Assembly: GCF_017549005.1 (NCBI RefSeq)
Contig: NZ_JAFYYT010000055.1
Span: forward strand, 1-64,000
From: Ruminococcus sp.
GTDB lineage: Bacteria > Bacillota > Clostridia > Oscillospirales > Ruminococcaceae
Direction of reading: 5' to 3'
DNA: 64,000 nt
Shown: piece after piece, positions 35,927-44,833 of the stretch
Layout of the letters: every line of letters begins with the position of its first letter
Position numbering within the stretch: position 1 is the first letter of the stretch
Notes under the pieces: generated by a model
Told to the model about the DNA's origin: nothing
The model's database searches: none
What the model saw: the letters and a program-made list of their open reading frames with translations, nothing else
Program-made: the position numbers and the translations under genes

Positions 35927-37250
35927 AAATATACGTCTCGCCATTGCGTCTCTCAGGTCCAATAAAATGAGAGCCATACTTACCATGCTCGGCATAATCA
36001 TAGGCATAAGCGCGGTAATAACCATTACAACTCTCGGAAACTCGCTGAAAAAGACGCTTTCCAATTCTTTCAACAAGCTTGGCGGTCAGACATTTGATGT
36101 TGAATACCGTTTCAGGTATGAAGAAAATGAGGGTGAAGACGGCATTGCCATGTACAGACCCATGACTGATGACGACTACATAACCGATGATATGCTCAAG
36201 GAGCTTGAAGAGCTCTATCCCGGCAGATACCTTGTCAGCCGCTCCACCGAGCTCGGCGTCGGAAAGGCAAAGAACAAGAAGGGCGATAAGCTCAATGTCA
36301 CCATAAGCGGCGTGACAGAGGGATATATGAAGGCTGATAATCTCAGCAAGATACTCAGAGGAAGAACTATAAACGATGACGACGACAACGGAAAGAAACA
36401 CGCGATAGTGGTTTCCGATGTCTTTGTAAAGCAGTACTTCGGCTACGACGACGCCAATGCTGTGGGAAGCGATATAAGTGTAGACATCGAGGGCATATGC
36501 GATACCGATTTCACCATCGTGGGAGTATACAAATACCCGAAGATATACGAAAAGTATCAGCAGTCCACTTCCAACTTCATGGACAGGGAAACCCCCGTGA
36601 TGATACCATACAGCACCGCCAAAAAGATATCACACTCTCTCACTGACGACGGACGGGAGTGGTATATGACCTTCGTGCTGAATGATAATTCAGTGGACAG
36701 GGCTAAGGCGGTAAGTGACGCTGAAAAATTCTTCAAGGAAAAGTACAGGAACAACAAGTACTGGGGTACCAAAATATACGACCCTCAGAACGAGCTCGGC
36801 ATAGTGAACAAGGTGCTGAACATTGTCACGCTGGTAATATCTGTAATTGCTGCTATATCGCTTCTTGTAGGCGGTATCGGAGTTATGAACATCATGCTTG
36901 TAAGCATTACTGAGAGAACACGCGAGATAGGCGTAAGAAAGGCTCTCGGAGCTAAAAAGCGCCATATCAAGACCCAGTTCATCGTCGAGGCTATAATTCT
37001 CTGTCTCATAGGCGGAATAATAGGCGTTCTTCTCGGAATATTCAACGGATACCTCATAGGATATATTGCAAGGTACGCTTTGGGTCAGATGCCCGAGTAT
37101 CAGGACTTCGTTGCCCTTTCGGTGCAGCCCTCGCTCAATGCGATACTGCTGTCACTGGGATTTTCAATGCTTATCGGAGTATTCTTCGGAAGCTATCCTG
37201 CCGGAAAGGCTGCAAAGCTCGACCCTATCGAGGCGCTCAGATACGAATAA
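35913..37250 (+). CDS. MacB/FtsX-type ABC transporter permease
   Basis: 445 residues from the ATG at 35913, with AGGTGG five bases upstream; a GTG at 35904 is an alternative start. N-terminal helix after FENIRLAIASLRSNKMRAILTMLGIIIGISAVI (the classic MacB permease start), a large extracytoplasmic domain (~60-275), then three helices in the FtsX domain with VGGIGVMNIMLVSITERTREIGVRKALGAKKRHI, a family signature. It ends with PAGKAAKLDPIEALRYE, also typical. Works with the adaptor and ATPase upstream; substrate unknown. Last gene of the operon. Confidence 0.95.
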   Translation: MFFFENIRLAIASLRSNKMRAILTMLGIIIGISAVITITTLGNSLKKTLSNSFNKLGGQTFDVEYRFRYEENEGEDGIAMYRPMTDDDYITDDMLKELEELYPGRYLVSRSTELGVGKAKNKKGDKLNVTISGVTEGYMKADNLSKILRGRTINDDDDNGKKHAIVVSDVFVKQYFGYDDANAVGSDISVDIEGICDTDFTIVGVYKYPKIYEKYQQSTSNFMDRETPVMIPYSTAKKISHSLTDDGREWYMTFVLNDNSVDRAKAVSDAEKFFKEKYRNNKYWGTKIYDPQNELGIVNKVLNIVTLVISVIAAISLLVGGIGVMNIMLVSITERTREIGVRKALGAKKRHIKTQFIVEAIILCLIGGIIGVLLGIFNGYLIGYIARYALGQMPEYQDFVALSVQPSLNAILLSLGFSMLIGVFFGSYPAGKAAKLDPIEALRYE

Positions 37251-37258
37251 TATCATTT

Positions 37259-37296
37259 TATCAAAAAAGCCGATGTCTTATAAAGACATCGGCTTT
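37259..37296. terminator. Bidirectional terminator between the efflux operon and a GNAT gene
   Basis: Arms AAGCCGATGTCTT and AAGACATCGGCTT with a short loop (about 37265-37294), flanked by AAAAAA on the left and TTTTTT to the right. Confidence 0.92.
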
Positions 37297-37298
37297 GA

Positions 37299-37799
37299 TC
37301 ATTTTTTTATGCGTACAAAATAGGATTCGTCGTCCTCGTGGTGGATATAACCGCCGTTTTTCATCATAGCCCTGAGAGAGGCGGGATTGTCTTTGTGTAC
37401 TCTCAGGTATATCTCGTCCTCGGGAACCACCTTCCGTGCGATATCGACTATAAGTCCGAGCCCCTCAGTCCCGAATCCCTTACCGCGGTATTCAGGAGCG
37501 ATATAATATCCGATATGACCTGCACCGTTTTCAAGGGACTCGCAGAGATAGTGCCTCAGGTCGAGTTTCCCGACTATAGTATCGTCGTTCCACAGGAAAT
37601 AAGATGTCATGGGAACGTAGCCCTCGGGCAGCATTTCTCCCCGCGAGTTGGCTATGATAATATCAAGAGCAATTTTGAAGCCATGGCGGTTCACGCCGTG
37701 GTATTCGTTTATATAGCCGTTCTCGTCCATAGGTATATCACGGACGAAAAGGAACTCCTTTTCAAAGTCGTCAGTGTTTGCAGGTTTAAGATAAAGCAT
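37299..37799 (-). CDS. GNAT-family N-acetyltransferase
   Basis: 166 residues, ATG at 37799 behind AAGGAGATACC. Core motifs: TIVGKLDLRHYLCESLENGAGHIGYYIAPEYRGKGFGTEGLGLIVDIA (acetyl-CoA loop YRGKGFG) and IYLRVHKDNPASLRAMMKNGGY. This layout matches the YkkB/YedL-like subgroup of small-molecule GNATs. Substrate unknown. It lies 9 bp after... the next gene on the minus strand begins upstream, so the two may be co-transcribed with the flavodoxin-like gene. Confidence 0.9.
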   Translation of the reverse strand: MLYLKPANTDDFEKEFLFVRDIPMDENGYINEYHGVNRHGFKIALDIIIANSRGEMLPEGYVPMTSYFLWNDDTIVGKLDLRHYLCESLENGAGHIGYYIAPEYRGKGFGTEGLGLIVDIARKVVPEDEIYLRVHKDNPASLRAMMKNGGYIHHEDDESYFVRIKK

Positions 37800-37808
37800 G
37801 GTATCTCC

Positions 37809-38357
37809 TTATACATTTTTAATTATGCCGCTAAATGCAAGTATCTCAGCCATGTGAGCTTTAACATTTTCCTTGTATTCGACAGAGCAAAGTCCGAGAT
37901 GACCACAGCAGCTTATTTCCATGTGTCCGTAGAAATGCTCGATAGTACCTATTATTTTATCGCATTCCTTCATATTGGGACCTGTCCTCAGGGCGACGGA
38001 ATAGCCTTTTTTGCCGCTCCTGAGGCTTGCATGGGGTTCATGGGTATTGCACCAGGGCGTACATCTGTCGATAAACGCCTTGAACTGTGCAGGTACGTCC
38101 GCCCAGTAGGAGGGAGCGACGCAGACAATGATATCAGCGTTTTCAAACTCTGCGATGATATCGTCGAAGCCGTCTTTCTGAACACATTCAGCGGTCATGG
38201 GGCAGCTCCTGCATCCCCGGCAGAAGCCGAATGAATAGTCGCTGATACAGACAGCTTTGGTCTGAAACTTTTCGCTCAGCTCACGGTAAATGATATTTAC
38301 GATCTCCGCAGTAGCGCCGTTGCGAACGGGACTGCAGTTTATAACAAGAGCCTTCAT
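37809..38357 (-). CDS. Flavodoxin-like NAD(P)H-dependent FMN reductase
   Basis: 182 residues. ATG at 38357 follows GGGAGTTTTGGAT; longer versions lack a site. The start MKALVINCSPVRNGATAEIVNIIYREL is the phosphate-binding loop of the flavodoxin fold (SPVRNGAT), followed by CRGCRSCPMTAECVQKDGFDDI, a Cys-rich segment found in the iron-sulfur/flavoprotein-like group, and VAPSYWADVPAQFKAFIDRC. It probably uses FMN to reduce a quinone or other small electron acceptor. It is upstream of, and in line with, the GNAT gene 37299-37799. Confidence 0.88.
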   Translation of the reverse strand: MKALVINCSPVRNGATAEIVNIIYRELSEKFQTKAVCISDYSFGFCRGCRSCPMTAECVQKDGFDDIIAEFENADIIVCVAPSYWADVPAQFKAFIDRCTPWCNTHEPHASLRSGKKGYSVALRTGPNMKECDKIIGTIEHFYGHMEISCCGHLGLCSVEYKENVKAHMAEILAFSGIIKNV

Positions 38358-38426
38358 ATCCAAAACTCCCAATTCGCTATAAATTAATCGTATTTTACCA
38401 TACAATTACGAAAATGTCAAGAAAAA

Positions 38427-38451
38427 ATCACTTCCGAGAGCACGGAAGTGA
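38427..38451 (-). terminator. Terminator of the M23 peptidase gene
   Basis: Arms TCACTTCCG (38428-38436) and CGGAAGTGA (38443-38451) with a 6-nt loop. Read on the minus strand it is followed by TTTTTTC. Confidence 0.88.
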
Positions 38452-38458
38452 CATTTTC

Positions 38459-39244
38459 TTATTGTGAGCTTATAAAACTCATCGGGTCGACGAACTTGCC
38501 GTCATGAGTAAGTTCGATATGCAGATGAGGAGCTATACTGCTTTCGATATCCGCAGTTTCACCCACGCAGCCAATTAAGCTGCCGCGTTCCACCTTGTCA
38601 CCCTGCTTAACGGCAAGGTCTGCTCCGAGTCCGCAGTATTTTGAGATATAGCCGTTATTGTGGTCGATAGTTACCGAAACGCCCCAGAGCGGATCATTAG
38701 CAACGTCTTTAACTTCTCCGTCGGCGATGGCGCAGACATTGGCACCGACCTCCGCAGCGATATCAGTACCGTTATGGGTCTGCCATGTGCCTGTGGTAGT
38801 GTTTTTTACAAGCTCCCCGTTGCTGAAGTCACCGAGGACAGAGCTGATATCCGAAAGGGGAGATACGGCTCCCGACAGATCGGCAGCTGCGGGCTGCACC
38901 TGTTCTGCGAAGCTGTTTTCGCTGAAGGGAGCGTCAACGCTTATTTCCGCAGCAGGCAGTGTCTGAGGCGGTATTTCCGTTATGCTCGGAGCAGTCACCG
39001 CAGTTGTCACAGTATATGCATGAGCGGCGGTAGTTTTGGGTATGTTGGTAACGCGCCTGTCAACGGGAGCTTCATGCACGATGCTGTTTTTTTCGGCAGG
39101 GGGCTTCACCTGGGTTATCCTGTCACCCTGTTTATGAGCGAAAAGGCAGGCAGCACCTATCATAACGGCGCTTATGCCGAGTGCGGCATAGAAGCCTTTT
39201 GAGCCTTTTCCGTAGTACTTATCGGTCAGTTCATTTTTCTTCAC
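38459..39244 (-). CDS. M23-family (LytM-like) peptidoglycan endopeptidase
   Basis: 261 residues from a GTG at 39244, which has GGAGG seven bases upstream; the ATG at 39262 would place that site inside the gene. One N-terminal transmembrane helix (~22-42, FYAALGISAVMIGAACLF), a Thr/Ala/Pro-rich linker, then a C-terminal M23 domain: THNGTDIAAEVGANVCAIADGEV (first His and Asp of the zinc site), IDHNNGYISKYCGL, and IAPHLHIELTHDGKFVDP (HxH). All zinc ligands are present, so it is likely an active wall hydrolase. The membrane anchor and late M23 domain recall SpoIIQ, but this assignment is not certain. It lies downstream of the PBP2 gene, beyond an IR-rich element. Confidence 0.88.
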   Translation of the reverse strand: MKKNELTDKYYGKGSKGFYAALGISAVMIGAACLFAHKQGDRITQVKPPAEKNSIVHEAPVDRRVTNIPKTTAAHAYTVTTAVTAPSITEIPPQTLPAAEISVDAPFSENSFAEQVQPAAADLSGAVSPLSDISSVLGDFSNGELVKNTTTGTWQTHNGTDIAAEVGANVCAIADGEVKDVANDPLWGVSVTIDHNNGYISKYCGLGADLAVKQGDKVERGSLIGCVGETADIESSIAPHLHIELTHDGKFVDPMSFISSQ

Positions 39245-39300
39245 ACTAACACCTCCGACCATATTATTGACATATCATCGGATTTTATACGCAGTAACAA

Positions 39301-39475
39301 GTAATTAGTGATTAGTGATTAGTGATTAGCAGCAGACGCCTTTCACGGCGTTTCATGTAGGGGGTGATGTTATCTGCCCGAACCATTTTTTGTAGGGGCT
39401 TTTTATATCAAAAATAGGAACGCCGATACGGCGTTCCCAAATAATATCTAATCACTTATTACTGATCACTAAAAA
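39301..39475. repeat. MITE-like inverted-repeat element
   Basis: About 175 bp bounded by GATTAGTGATTAGTGATTAG-type repeats on the left (39301-39329, unit ATTAGTG) and CTAATCAC...CTGATCACT on the right (39448-39473). Inside are two hairpins, ACGCC...GGCGT (~39336-39352) and GGAACGCCG/CGGCGTTCC (~39417-39438), plus two GTAGGGG words. It does not code. A related short form occurs at 48232-48285. Confidence 0.6.
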
Positions 39476-39483
39476 CTTCAATA

Positions 39484-41772
39484 TCAGTTATTGTCGGGTT
39501 CCTGTGAGACCTCGGGAGATAAACTGCTTGTATCTGTTGAAGACGCAGGCGGAAGTGTTGCAACAGGAGCAGCTGTCCACGGTTCGGTCGCCTGAGTCGG
39601 CGGCTCTGTGGGCTGAGTCCACGGCTGCTGATAAACGGTGGTGGTCCCGGGTTCTGTCTGCTGCTGGATAACCGCTGTAGTTGCCGTAGTTTCAGTAGTC
39701 TGAGCAGTGGTCGTCGTTGTAGTCGTAGTGGTTGAAAGCACAGGGCGCACCTCGTCGGGGAGCTTCGGCTTTGTTGGCCCAACGCCGTGAAGTCCGTAGC
39801 ACTCCTGATAAGCGAGAAGAATGTCCCTTATCATATATTTTGAGTATTCACCGTGTTCAACAACGCCTGCAAAGGCGATCTCGGGATCGTCTGCGGGAGC
39901 AAATCCGATGAAGAATGAGTTCTGATCGAGAACGTTTGCGCCGACCTGAGGAGTACCCGTTTTTATAGCCACATCGAAGCCGAGGTTGGTAAGCGAATAC
40001 CTGGCAGGCATACTGCGCGAAGCGTCTATCATACCGCCAACGATATAGTCATAGAGGTCCGGAGTATTCAGCTCTATCTGATTAGCGACCACAGGTTCGG
40101 TCTTTCTGATGAGCTGACGTGAGCCGTAGGTGTAATAACTGTCAACGATATATGGCTGATATCTCACGCCGCGGTTTCCGATAGTGCTTGCTGCAACAGC
40201 CATTTGCAGGGGAGTCATACCGCAGTCCTGGTTACCGATACCGGCCTGTATAACGCAGCCGATCACCCATTCCTGACCGTGTTCTTCAAAGGTCTCGGGG
40301 TTACAGAGATATCCCTCTGCGTCGCCTGTTTCAATGCCCGTATGGGAGCCGAGACCGTACATTTTGGCGTATTTAGTGATATTGTCGATACCGAGCAGAC
40401 GCGACAGCTCATAGAAATAGCAGTTGCACGATACTTCGATAGCGCGTCTCATGGTAATATTTCCATGGGTGCCCGTACAGGAGTAATGTCCGCCGTAGAA
40501 CCAGTAGTCGTGACCGCAGAACAGAGGAGTTCCGCCTGTTACAACGCCCTCGTTGAGACCAGCCGTAGCGGTAATGGTCTTGAAGGTGGAACCCGGACGG
40601 TACAGACCGTAGGTGCAGCGGTTTACAAGGGGAGAATCCTCAGCCTGTAAGAAATACTCGTAATTCTCAACGTAATCCTTGAGGTTGTAGGTGGGAGCTG
40701 TAGCCATGCCCTTTACCGCGCCGGTTTTTGCGTCAAGTACGCATACAGCGCCGCATTTGCCCTTGAGAAGGCTTGGCATGGGGTTGATAGCAGGGAATGT
40801 ATAGTTGAGGAAGTTATCGAGGATATCCTGCAATTTCAGCTGAAAAGCGCCGTCAACGGTGAGCTTTACTGTCTCGCCCGAGGTAGCCTCGGCAATAGTC
40901 TTAACGTCGCGTACAACTCCGTCCTTAACGGCTATCTGTTCCTCGCCGTTGAGACCGCGGAGGGGAGTTTCCATAGCGTATTCGATACCGCTTTTTCCGA
41001 GGGTATCGTTGTAGCTGTAGCCCTTTGACTTGAGCTCGTCATATTCCTCGGCGTAGATAGGACCTACAGTGCCTATCTCGTGTGGGAGGATATCGCCGCG
41101 GACGACTTTTCTTTCGGAAGCGTCCACAGCTTCGATACCGCGGTAGTAATTGCCGAGCTCCTTGAGCTCAACTACAGTTTTCTGGTCGACGTTCTTGGCA
41201 AGGAGAAGATCGTTTGTATAAGAGAAGTCCTTGTCTATCATCTGATATCGCATACCTGCGATGATACGTTTTTCCTCCGTGGTATATTCGTCGGATATCT
41301 CATAATCGGATATGAGCTTGTCTATGCAGTTATCCGCAGTAGCGTAAACGTTCAGGTTAAGGTCCGATATCAGCTCTGAAACATCTACCTTTGTGAAGTA
41401 ATATGGCTGTTCAAAGGAAACAGGTATGCTTTCCTCGAATTTGTAGCCGTGCTCCCCGAGAGCCCTGTATATACCGAGGAGTATCCTGTTGCCCTCCTGA
41501 AGATCGGTAGGGAAGAAAGCCATTTGAAGTACGAGATCGGTACGGGCGTCATTTGTAACGATGGTATTTCCGCTGAAGTCGATTATCTCTCCGCGGGTAG
41601 CCTTTATGCCCTTTTTATAGGTGAGGGTTCCGGGCTCGTACTGCGTGGGAGTTTCTATAGATTCGTCGCCCATTACCTGTATCTTCATGAGCCTCAGTGA
41701 ACTAAGAAGCGAAAGTGAAACGACGAGCAATATTATAATGATAGATTTGAGATTTTCCGCAAATCCTTTCAA
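39484..41772 (-). CDS. mrdA: Penicillin-binding protein 2 (class B transpeptidase)
   Basis: 762 residues from a TTG at 41772 with AAAGGAGG six bases upstream; the upstream extension runs through a long hairpin and is unlikely to be translated. One transmembrane helix (~10-30), a PBP dimerisation domain (GNTIVTNDARTDLVLQMAFF..., GKSGIEYAMETPLRGLNGEE), and the transpeptidase domain with SxxK as GSTFK, SxN as SCN and KTG as KTGTPQ. All catalytic residues are kept. A Thr/Pro/Gln-rich C-terminal tail of ~75 residues follows, longer than usual for the family. It cross-links peptidoglycan during cell elongation and is last in the mreB-mreC-mreD operon. Confidence 0.95.
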   Translation of the reverse strand: MKGFAENLKSIIIILLVVSLSLLSSLRLMKIQVMGDESIETPTQYEPGTLTYKKGIKATRGEIIDFSGNTIVTNDARTDLVLQMAFFPTDLQEGNRILLGIYRALGEHGYKFEESIPVSFEQPYYFTKVDVSELISDLNLNVYATADNCIDKLISDYEISDEYTTEEKRIIAGMRYQMIDKDFSYTNDLLLAKNVDQKTVVELKELGNYYRGIEAVDASERKVVRGDILPHEIGTVGPIYAEEYDELKSKGYSYNDTLGKSGIEYAMETPLRGLNGEEQIAVKDGVVRDVKTIAEATSGETVKLTVDGAFQLKLQDILDNFLNYTFPAINPMPSLLKGKCGAVCVLDAKTGAVKGMATAPTYNLKDYVENYEYFLQAEDSPLVNRCTYGLYRPGSTFKTITATAGLNEGVVTGGTPLFCGHDYWFYGGHYSCTGTHGNITMRRAIEVSCNCYFYELSRLLGIDNITKYAKMYGLGSHTGIETGDAEGYLCNPETFEEHGQEWVIGCVIQAGIGNQDCGMTPLQMAVAASTIGNRGVRYQPYIVDSYYTYGSRQLIRKTEPVVANQIELNTPDLYDYIVGGMIDASRSMPARYSLTNLGFDVAIKTGTPQVGANVLDQNSFFIGFAPADDPEIAFAGVVEHGEYSKYMIRDILLAYQECYGLHGVGPTKPKLPDEVRPVLSTTTTTTTTTAQTTETTATTAVIQQQTEPGTTTVYQQPWTQPTEPPTQATEPWTAAPVATLPPASSTDTSSLSPEVSQEPDNN

Positions 41773-41795
41773 AGGTCTGCCTCCTTTATGATTAT

Positions 41796-41858
41796 GACCG
41801 CCACCTGAGTGTGGTACACATACAAACCGCTGTATGCGTACCACACTCAGGTGCGGTC
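41796..41858 (-). promoter_or_regulatory. Long hairpin between mreD and the PBP2 gene
   Basis: Arms of 28 and 27 nt (41796-41823 and 41832-41858) pair almost perfectly around an 8-nt loop; they differ by one bulged C and one A/G mismatch. It lies in the 90 bp between the mreD stop and the PBP2 Shine-Dalgarno. No U-tract follows, so it is more likely an RNA processing/stability element or a partial attenuator than a terminator. Confidence 0.7.
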
Positions 41859-41865
41859 TGAAATG

Positions 41866-42444
41866 TCATCTTCTGTTTTCGGGCTGAATATTCGTATTGA
41901 AAGCTTCCTCGATGGTAAGGTGTTCTTTCGGCATGAGCAGTCGGTTCACGAGCTTCAGCACAAGATAAATAAAGACCGCTGAAATAACAGTGTAGATCCA
42001 GACTCTCAGCGAAACCCTGACGAATATGCGGCTGACGTTTTCGTAGCCCCACATCTGATAGTAGAACTTATAGTCCAGTCTGCACTGTATGTATGAAACA
42101 ACGGCGGTTATTATCATAAAATTGATAAATCGGTCTCTCAGATAAAGCTCAAAAACGAGATTTGCGGCAATGCAGAAAAACGCAAGTATCACCGCATTGT
42201 ATCCGAAGAGCTTACCGCAGCTTATATCAATAAGAAAGCCGCACATGGCTCCCGTAACTGCCGAGCCGTAGATATTGTTGTTTACAGCGATCCCTATAGC
42301 AAGCGGAACAAGGAGTATAGGCTTGTAAAGGGTGCCCGAGGTCATGATGATGAAGCTCAGGAAAATGAGCAGATAGTACACTATCCACCGAAGAGAGGTC
42401 TTGATGCGGAGTATATTCTGCTCGCGGGTAGTTCTAATCCTCAT
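41866..42444 (-). CDS. mreD: Rod shape-determining protein MreD
   Basis: 192 residues from the ATG at 42444, overlapping mreC by 11 bp; upstream starts only add a basic Lys/Arg tract. Five to six transmembrane helices, e.g. WIVYYLLIFLSFIIMTSGTL, ILLVPLAIGIAVNN, GAMCGFLIDISCGKLFGYNAVIL (typical MreD segment with G-x-x-x-D), FMIITAVVSYIQC. MreD helps MreC and RodA-PBP2 organise the elongation machine in the membrane. Position between mreC and PBP2 confirms the call. Confidence 0.9.
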   Translation of the reverse strand: MRIRTTREQNILRIKTSLRWIVYYLLIFLSFIIMTSGTLYKPILLVPLAIGIAVNNNIYGSAVTGAMCGFLIDISCGKLFGYNAVILAFFCIAANLVFELYLRDRFINFMIITAVVSYIQCRLDYKFYYQMWGYENVSRIFVRVSLRVWIYTVISAVFIYLVLKLVNRLLMPKEHLTIEEAFNTNIQPENRR

Positions 42445-43330
42445 CTTCTTCTGCCTCTTCCTCTGCCTCTTCTTCTTCCTCATCCTGATGCTTGCCGCTG
42501 AAATCGGTTATAACGATAACAGAGGTAAGACGGGCAACGTCCACGCATGGCTGTATCTCAGCGCATACGGAAAGGCCGTTTGAATCGAAGCCTGTTTCTA
42601 TGATAGTGCCTATGGGGTAGTCTTTAGGGAAAATACCGCTTGAACCTGCGGTTATCATAAGGTCTCCGCGCTTGAGCTTGTTCTTTTTAGGTACGTGTAC
42701 CAGTTTTGTATGACCGTTCTCAGAGGAAAGCACATTGCCCTCGATGATACCCTGGTCCGCATTTGAAGCGGAAGCAACGGCAGCTACCGAAAGATCGGGG
42801 GAGAGAATAGTTCTCACTGTGGAAACGTGCTTTGAGACCTCTACGGTAATTCCCACAAGTCCCTCAGATGTTACAACGGGGCAGTAGGTGAGAATACCGT
42901 CTTCCGAGCCCTTGTCGATAGTAAAGGACTTGAAAGGGTCGTTGGTGACATAGCCCAGTACCTTGCAGGGTTGAGAGAGCTGATAGTCCTCGTGATCCTG
43001 CTTTATGGTGACGAACTTTCTGAGCTCTTCCACCTCAGCCTTTATGGCGTCGTATTCCGTAAGCTGAGCGTTGAGCTCGCCGATCTGTTTTCTGAGCTTT
43101 TCGTTTTCCTCGAAATAGCTGTCCGCGTTCTTGAGCTTGTCCACGGTATGCTCCATTTTCATGCTTATACCGTTTGAAGCGGCGCGGAAAGGTTTTGTGA
43201 TGGTATTGATGAAAGAAGCTCCCGAAACGGAATAGCCGCCCTTAGTGACGGCATAGACCATTATTCCCACAAGAAAGGCGAGAAAAGCAAGCAGAACCTT
43301 GAATCTGGTGCTTTTTATGAAATCGCGCAT
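42434..43330 (-). CDS. mreC: Rod shape-determining protein MreC
   Basis: 298 residues, ATG at 43330 behind GGGGGAGC. N-terminal transmembrane helix (FKVLLAFLAFLVGIMVYAVTKGG), a coiled coil (~60-105, ENEKLRKQIGELNAQLTEYDAI), and the MreC beta domain with CKVLGYVTNDPFKSFTIDKGSEDGI, PVVTSEGLVGITVEVSKHVSTV and GDLMITAGSSGIFPKDYPIG, all family hallmarks. A Glu/Asp-rich tail ends the protein. It links MreB to the periplasmic or wall side of the elongasome. Third line of the operon mreB-mreC-mreD-PBP2. Confidence 0.95.
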   Translation of the reverse strand: MRDFIKSTRFKVLLAFLAFLVGIMVYAVTKGGYSVSGASFINTITKPFRAASNGISMKMEHTVDKLKNADSYFEENEKLRKQIGELNAQLTEYDAIKAEVEELRKFVTIKQDHEDYQLSQPCKVLGYVTNDPFKSFTIDKGSEDGILTYCPVVTSEGLVGITVEVSKHVSTVRTILSPDLSVAAVASASNADQGIIEGNVLSSENGHTKLVHVPKKNKLKRGDLMITAGSSGIFPKDYPIGTIIETGFDSNGLSVCAEIQPCVDVARLTSVIVITDFSGKHQDEEEEEAEEEAEEDED

Positions 43331-43341
43331 GGAGCTCCCCC

Positions 43342-44358
43342 TTAATAGTACTTGACGTTTTCGGTGAGAGCGTCCTGATAATCGTTGATATTCTCAAGTA
43401 TTTTGCCTGTACCCTCTGCAACGCAGTCAAGGGGGTATTCTGCGATATAAACCGGCATACCCGTTTCACGGTTTATGAGCTTGTCCAGTCCGCGCAGAAG
43501 GGCTCCGCCGCCCGAAAGTGTAATGCCGTGGTCGATTATATCGGCTGAAAGCTCAGGCGGAGTTTCCTCAAGAGTGGACTTTATGGCGTCGATAACTCTT
43601 GAAAGGGGCTCAACGAGAGCGTCGCGTATCTCCGCAGAGGTGACTGTAACGTTCTCGGGAAGTCCGTTGAGGAGATTCCTTCCCTTTATTTCCTGTGATT
43701 CTTCCTTTTCGCTTGGGAAAGCCGAGCCGATATCGAGCTTGATATTCTCGGCAGTTCTTTCGCCTATGAGAAGATTATATTTTTTCTTGATATAGTTGAT
43801 GATAGCGGCGTCGAATTCGTCGCCTGCACATCTTACCGAGCGTGAAGCGACTATGCCGCCCATTGAAATAACAGCGACTTCACTTGTACCGCCGCCGATA
43901 TCCACTATCATGCTACCTGCCGCTTCATTGGTGGGGAGACCTGCGCCGATAGCCGCAGCCATAGGTTCCTCTATGATAAGGACGTTGTTGGCGCCTGCCT
44001 TTTTGCAGGATTCGCGGACAGCACGTCTTTCAACGGCGGTAACGCCCGAGGGAATACAGATGATAACGTTTGCCTTTGTGAAAAAAGTACCCTTCAGAGC
44101 TTTTTTTATAAATTCCTGAAGCATGGTGGTAGCAATGTCGAAATCGGCAATAACGCCGTCTTTAAGAGGTCTAACGGCGACTATCGAGCCGGGGGTACGG
44201 CCGATGACGTCCTTTGCCTCCTTACCCACATAGCGGCATTTATCCGTTCTGGTATTTACAGCAACAACGGAGGGCTCTCTTATTATTATACCCTTTCCTC
44301 TCATATATACGAGAGTATTAGCAGTGCCGAGGTCAATGCCAATATCTTTTGTAAACAT
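43342..44358 (-). CDS. mreB: Actin-like rod shape protein MreB
   Basis: 338 residues from the ATG at 44358 with AGGAGC seven bases upstream. Strong matches along the whole length: [21 protein letters not shown] (phosphate 1), [57 protein letters not shown] (phosphate 2), [18 protein letters not shown]. Typical length for MreB. It polymerises under the membrane to guide wall synthesis during elongation. First gene of the mreBCD-PBP2 operon; promoter seen upstream. Confidence 0.97.
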   Translation of the reverse strand: MFTKDIGIDLGTANTLVYMRGKGIIIREPSVVAVNTRTDKCRYVGKEAKDVIGRTPGSIVAVRPLKDGVIADFDIATTMLQEFIKKALKGTFFTKANVIICIPSGVTAVERRAVRESCKKAGANNVLIIEEPMAAAIGAGLPTNEAAGSMIVDIGGGTSEVAVISMGGIVASRSVRCAGDEFDAAIINYIKKKYNLLIGERTAENIKLDIGSAFPSEKEESQEIKGRNLLNGLPENVTVTSAEIRDALVEPLSRVIDAIKSTLEETPPELSADIIDHGITLSGGGALLRGLDKLINRETGMPVYIAEYPLDCVAEGTGKILENINDYQDALTENVKYY

Positions 44359-44404
44359 TATGCAGCTCCTTAAATGCAATGATTCTTTGTATACACATAT
44401 TTAT

Positions 44405-44433
44405 ATTATATCACCAACGGGAAATATGTACAA
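44405..44433 (-). promoter_or_regulatory. SigA-type promoter of the mreB operon
   Basis: Minus strand: TTGTAC (44433-44428), 17-bp spacer, TATAAT (44410-44405), 47 bp before the start codon. Confidence 0.75.
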
Positions 44434-44536
44434 GATTTTTCTCCGAGAAATTCCCAAGTACGCAAATTTTGGTACAATACGGAAACTAATGGACCCGCAG
44501 GCATTAAAAAACTGTCGAAAAGGACGGGATAAACGA

Positions 44537-44797
44537 TTATTTATCGGGAACTACCTTGGGAGCAGTCTTGATATATGCATATATTGCGATGATTATGCAG
44601 ATTATCTGTGCCACATTGATATTGAAAGTAAAGCCGAATGTGATGCTGAAGAGCTCCATAGAGAACGTGCTGGGAGAGAGGCTTATTCCCCTTGAATAGC
44701 CGAGCCATGCAAACGAACCTGATGAAACGTTTCCGATAACTCCTCCGAGAATGCAGGCACAAATAAAGAGAAGCAGAAAATAGAGTGTCTTTTTCAT
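44537..44797 (-). CDS. Small membrane protein, DUF4321-like
   Basis: 86 residues, ATG at 44797 with GGAGA eight bases upstream. Two transmembrane helices: FLLLFICACILGGVIGNVSS and NVAQIICIIIAIYAYIKTAP, the second after a conserved FGFTFNINV-type stretch typical of DUF4321 proteins in Clostridia. These small proteins often sit next to mre or maf genes; function unknown. It follows dut by about 36 bp and probably ends the zapA-U32-dut operon. Confidence 0.75.
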   Translation of the reverse strand: MKKTLYFLLLFICACILGGVIGNVSSGSFAWLGYSRGISLSPSTFSMELFSITFGFTFNINVAQIICIIIAIYAYIKTAPKVVPDK

Positions 44798-44833
44798 AAA
44801 TAATATCTCCAATCTTTTGTTTGATATGATCTA

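Noticed and set aside
37338-38234. Plus-strand frame of 298 codons
   Set aside because: It runs against two clear minus-strand genes (GNAT and flavodoxin-like) and has no recognisable motif.
39301-39330. ATTAGTG tandem repeats as a possible CRISPR
   Set aside because: Units are 7 bp without spacers of constant length, and no cas genes are nearby.
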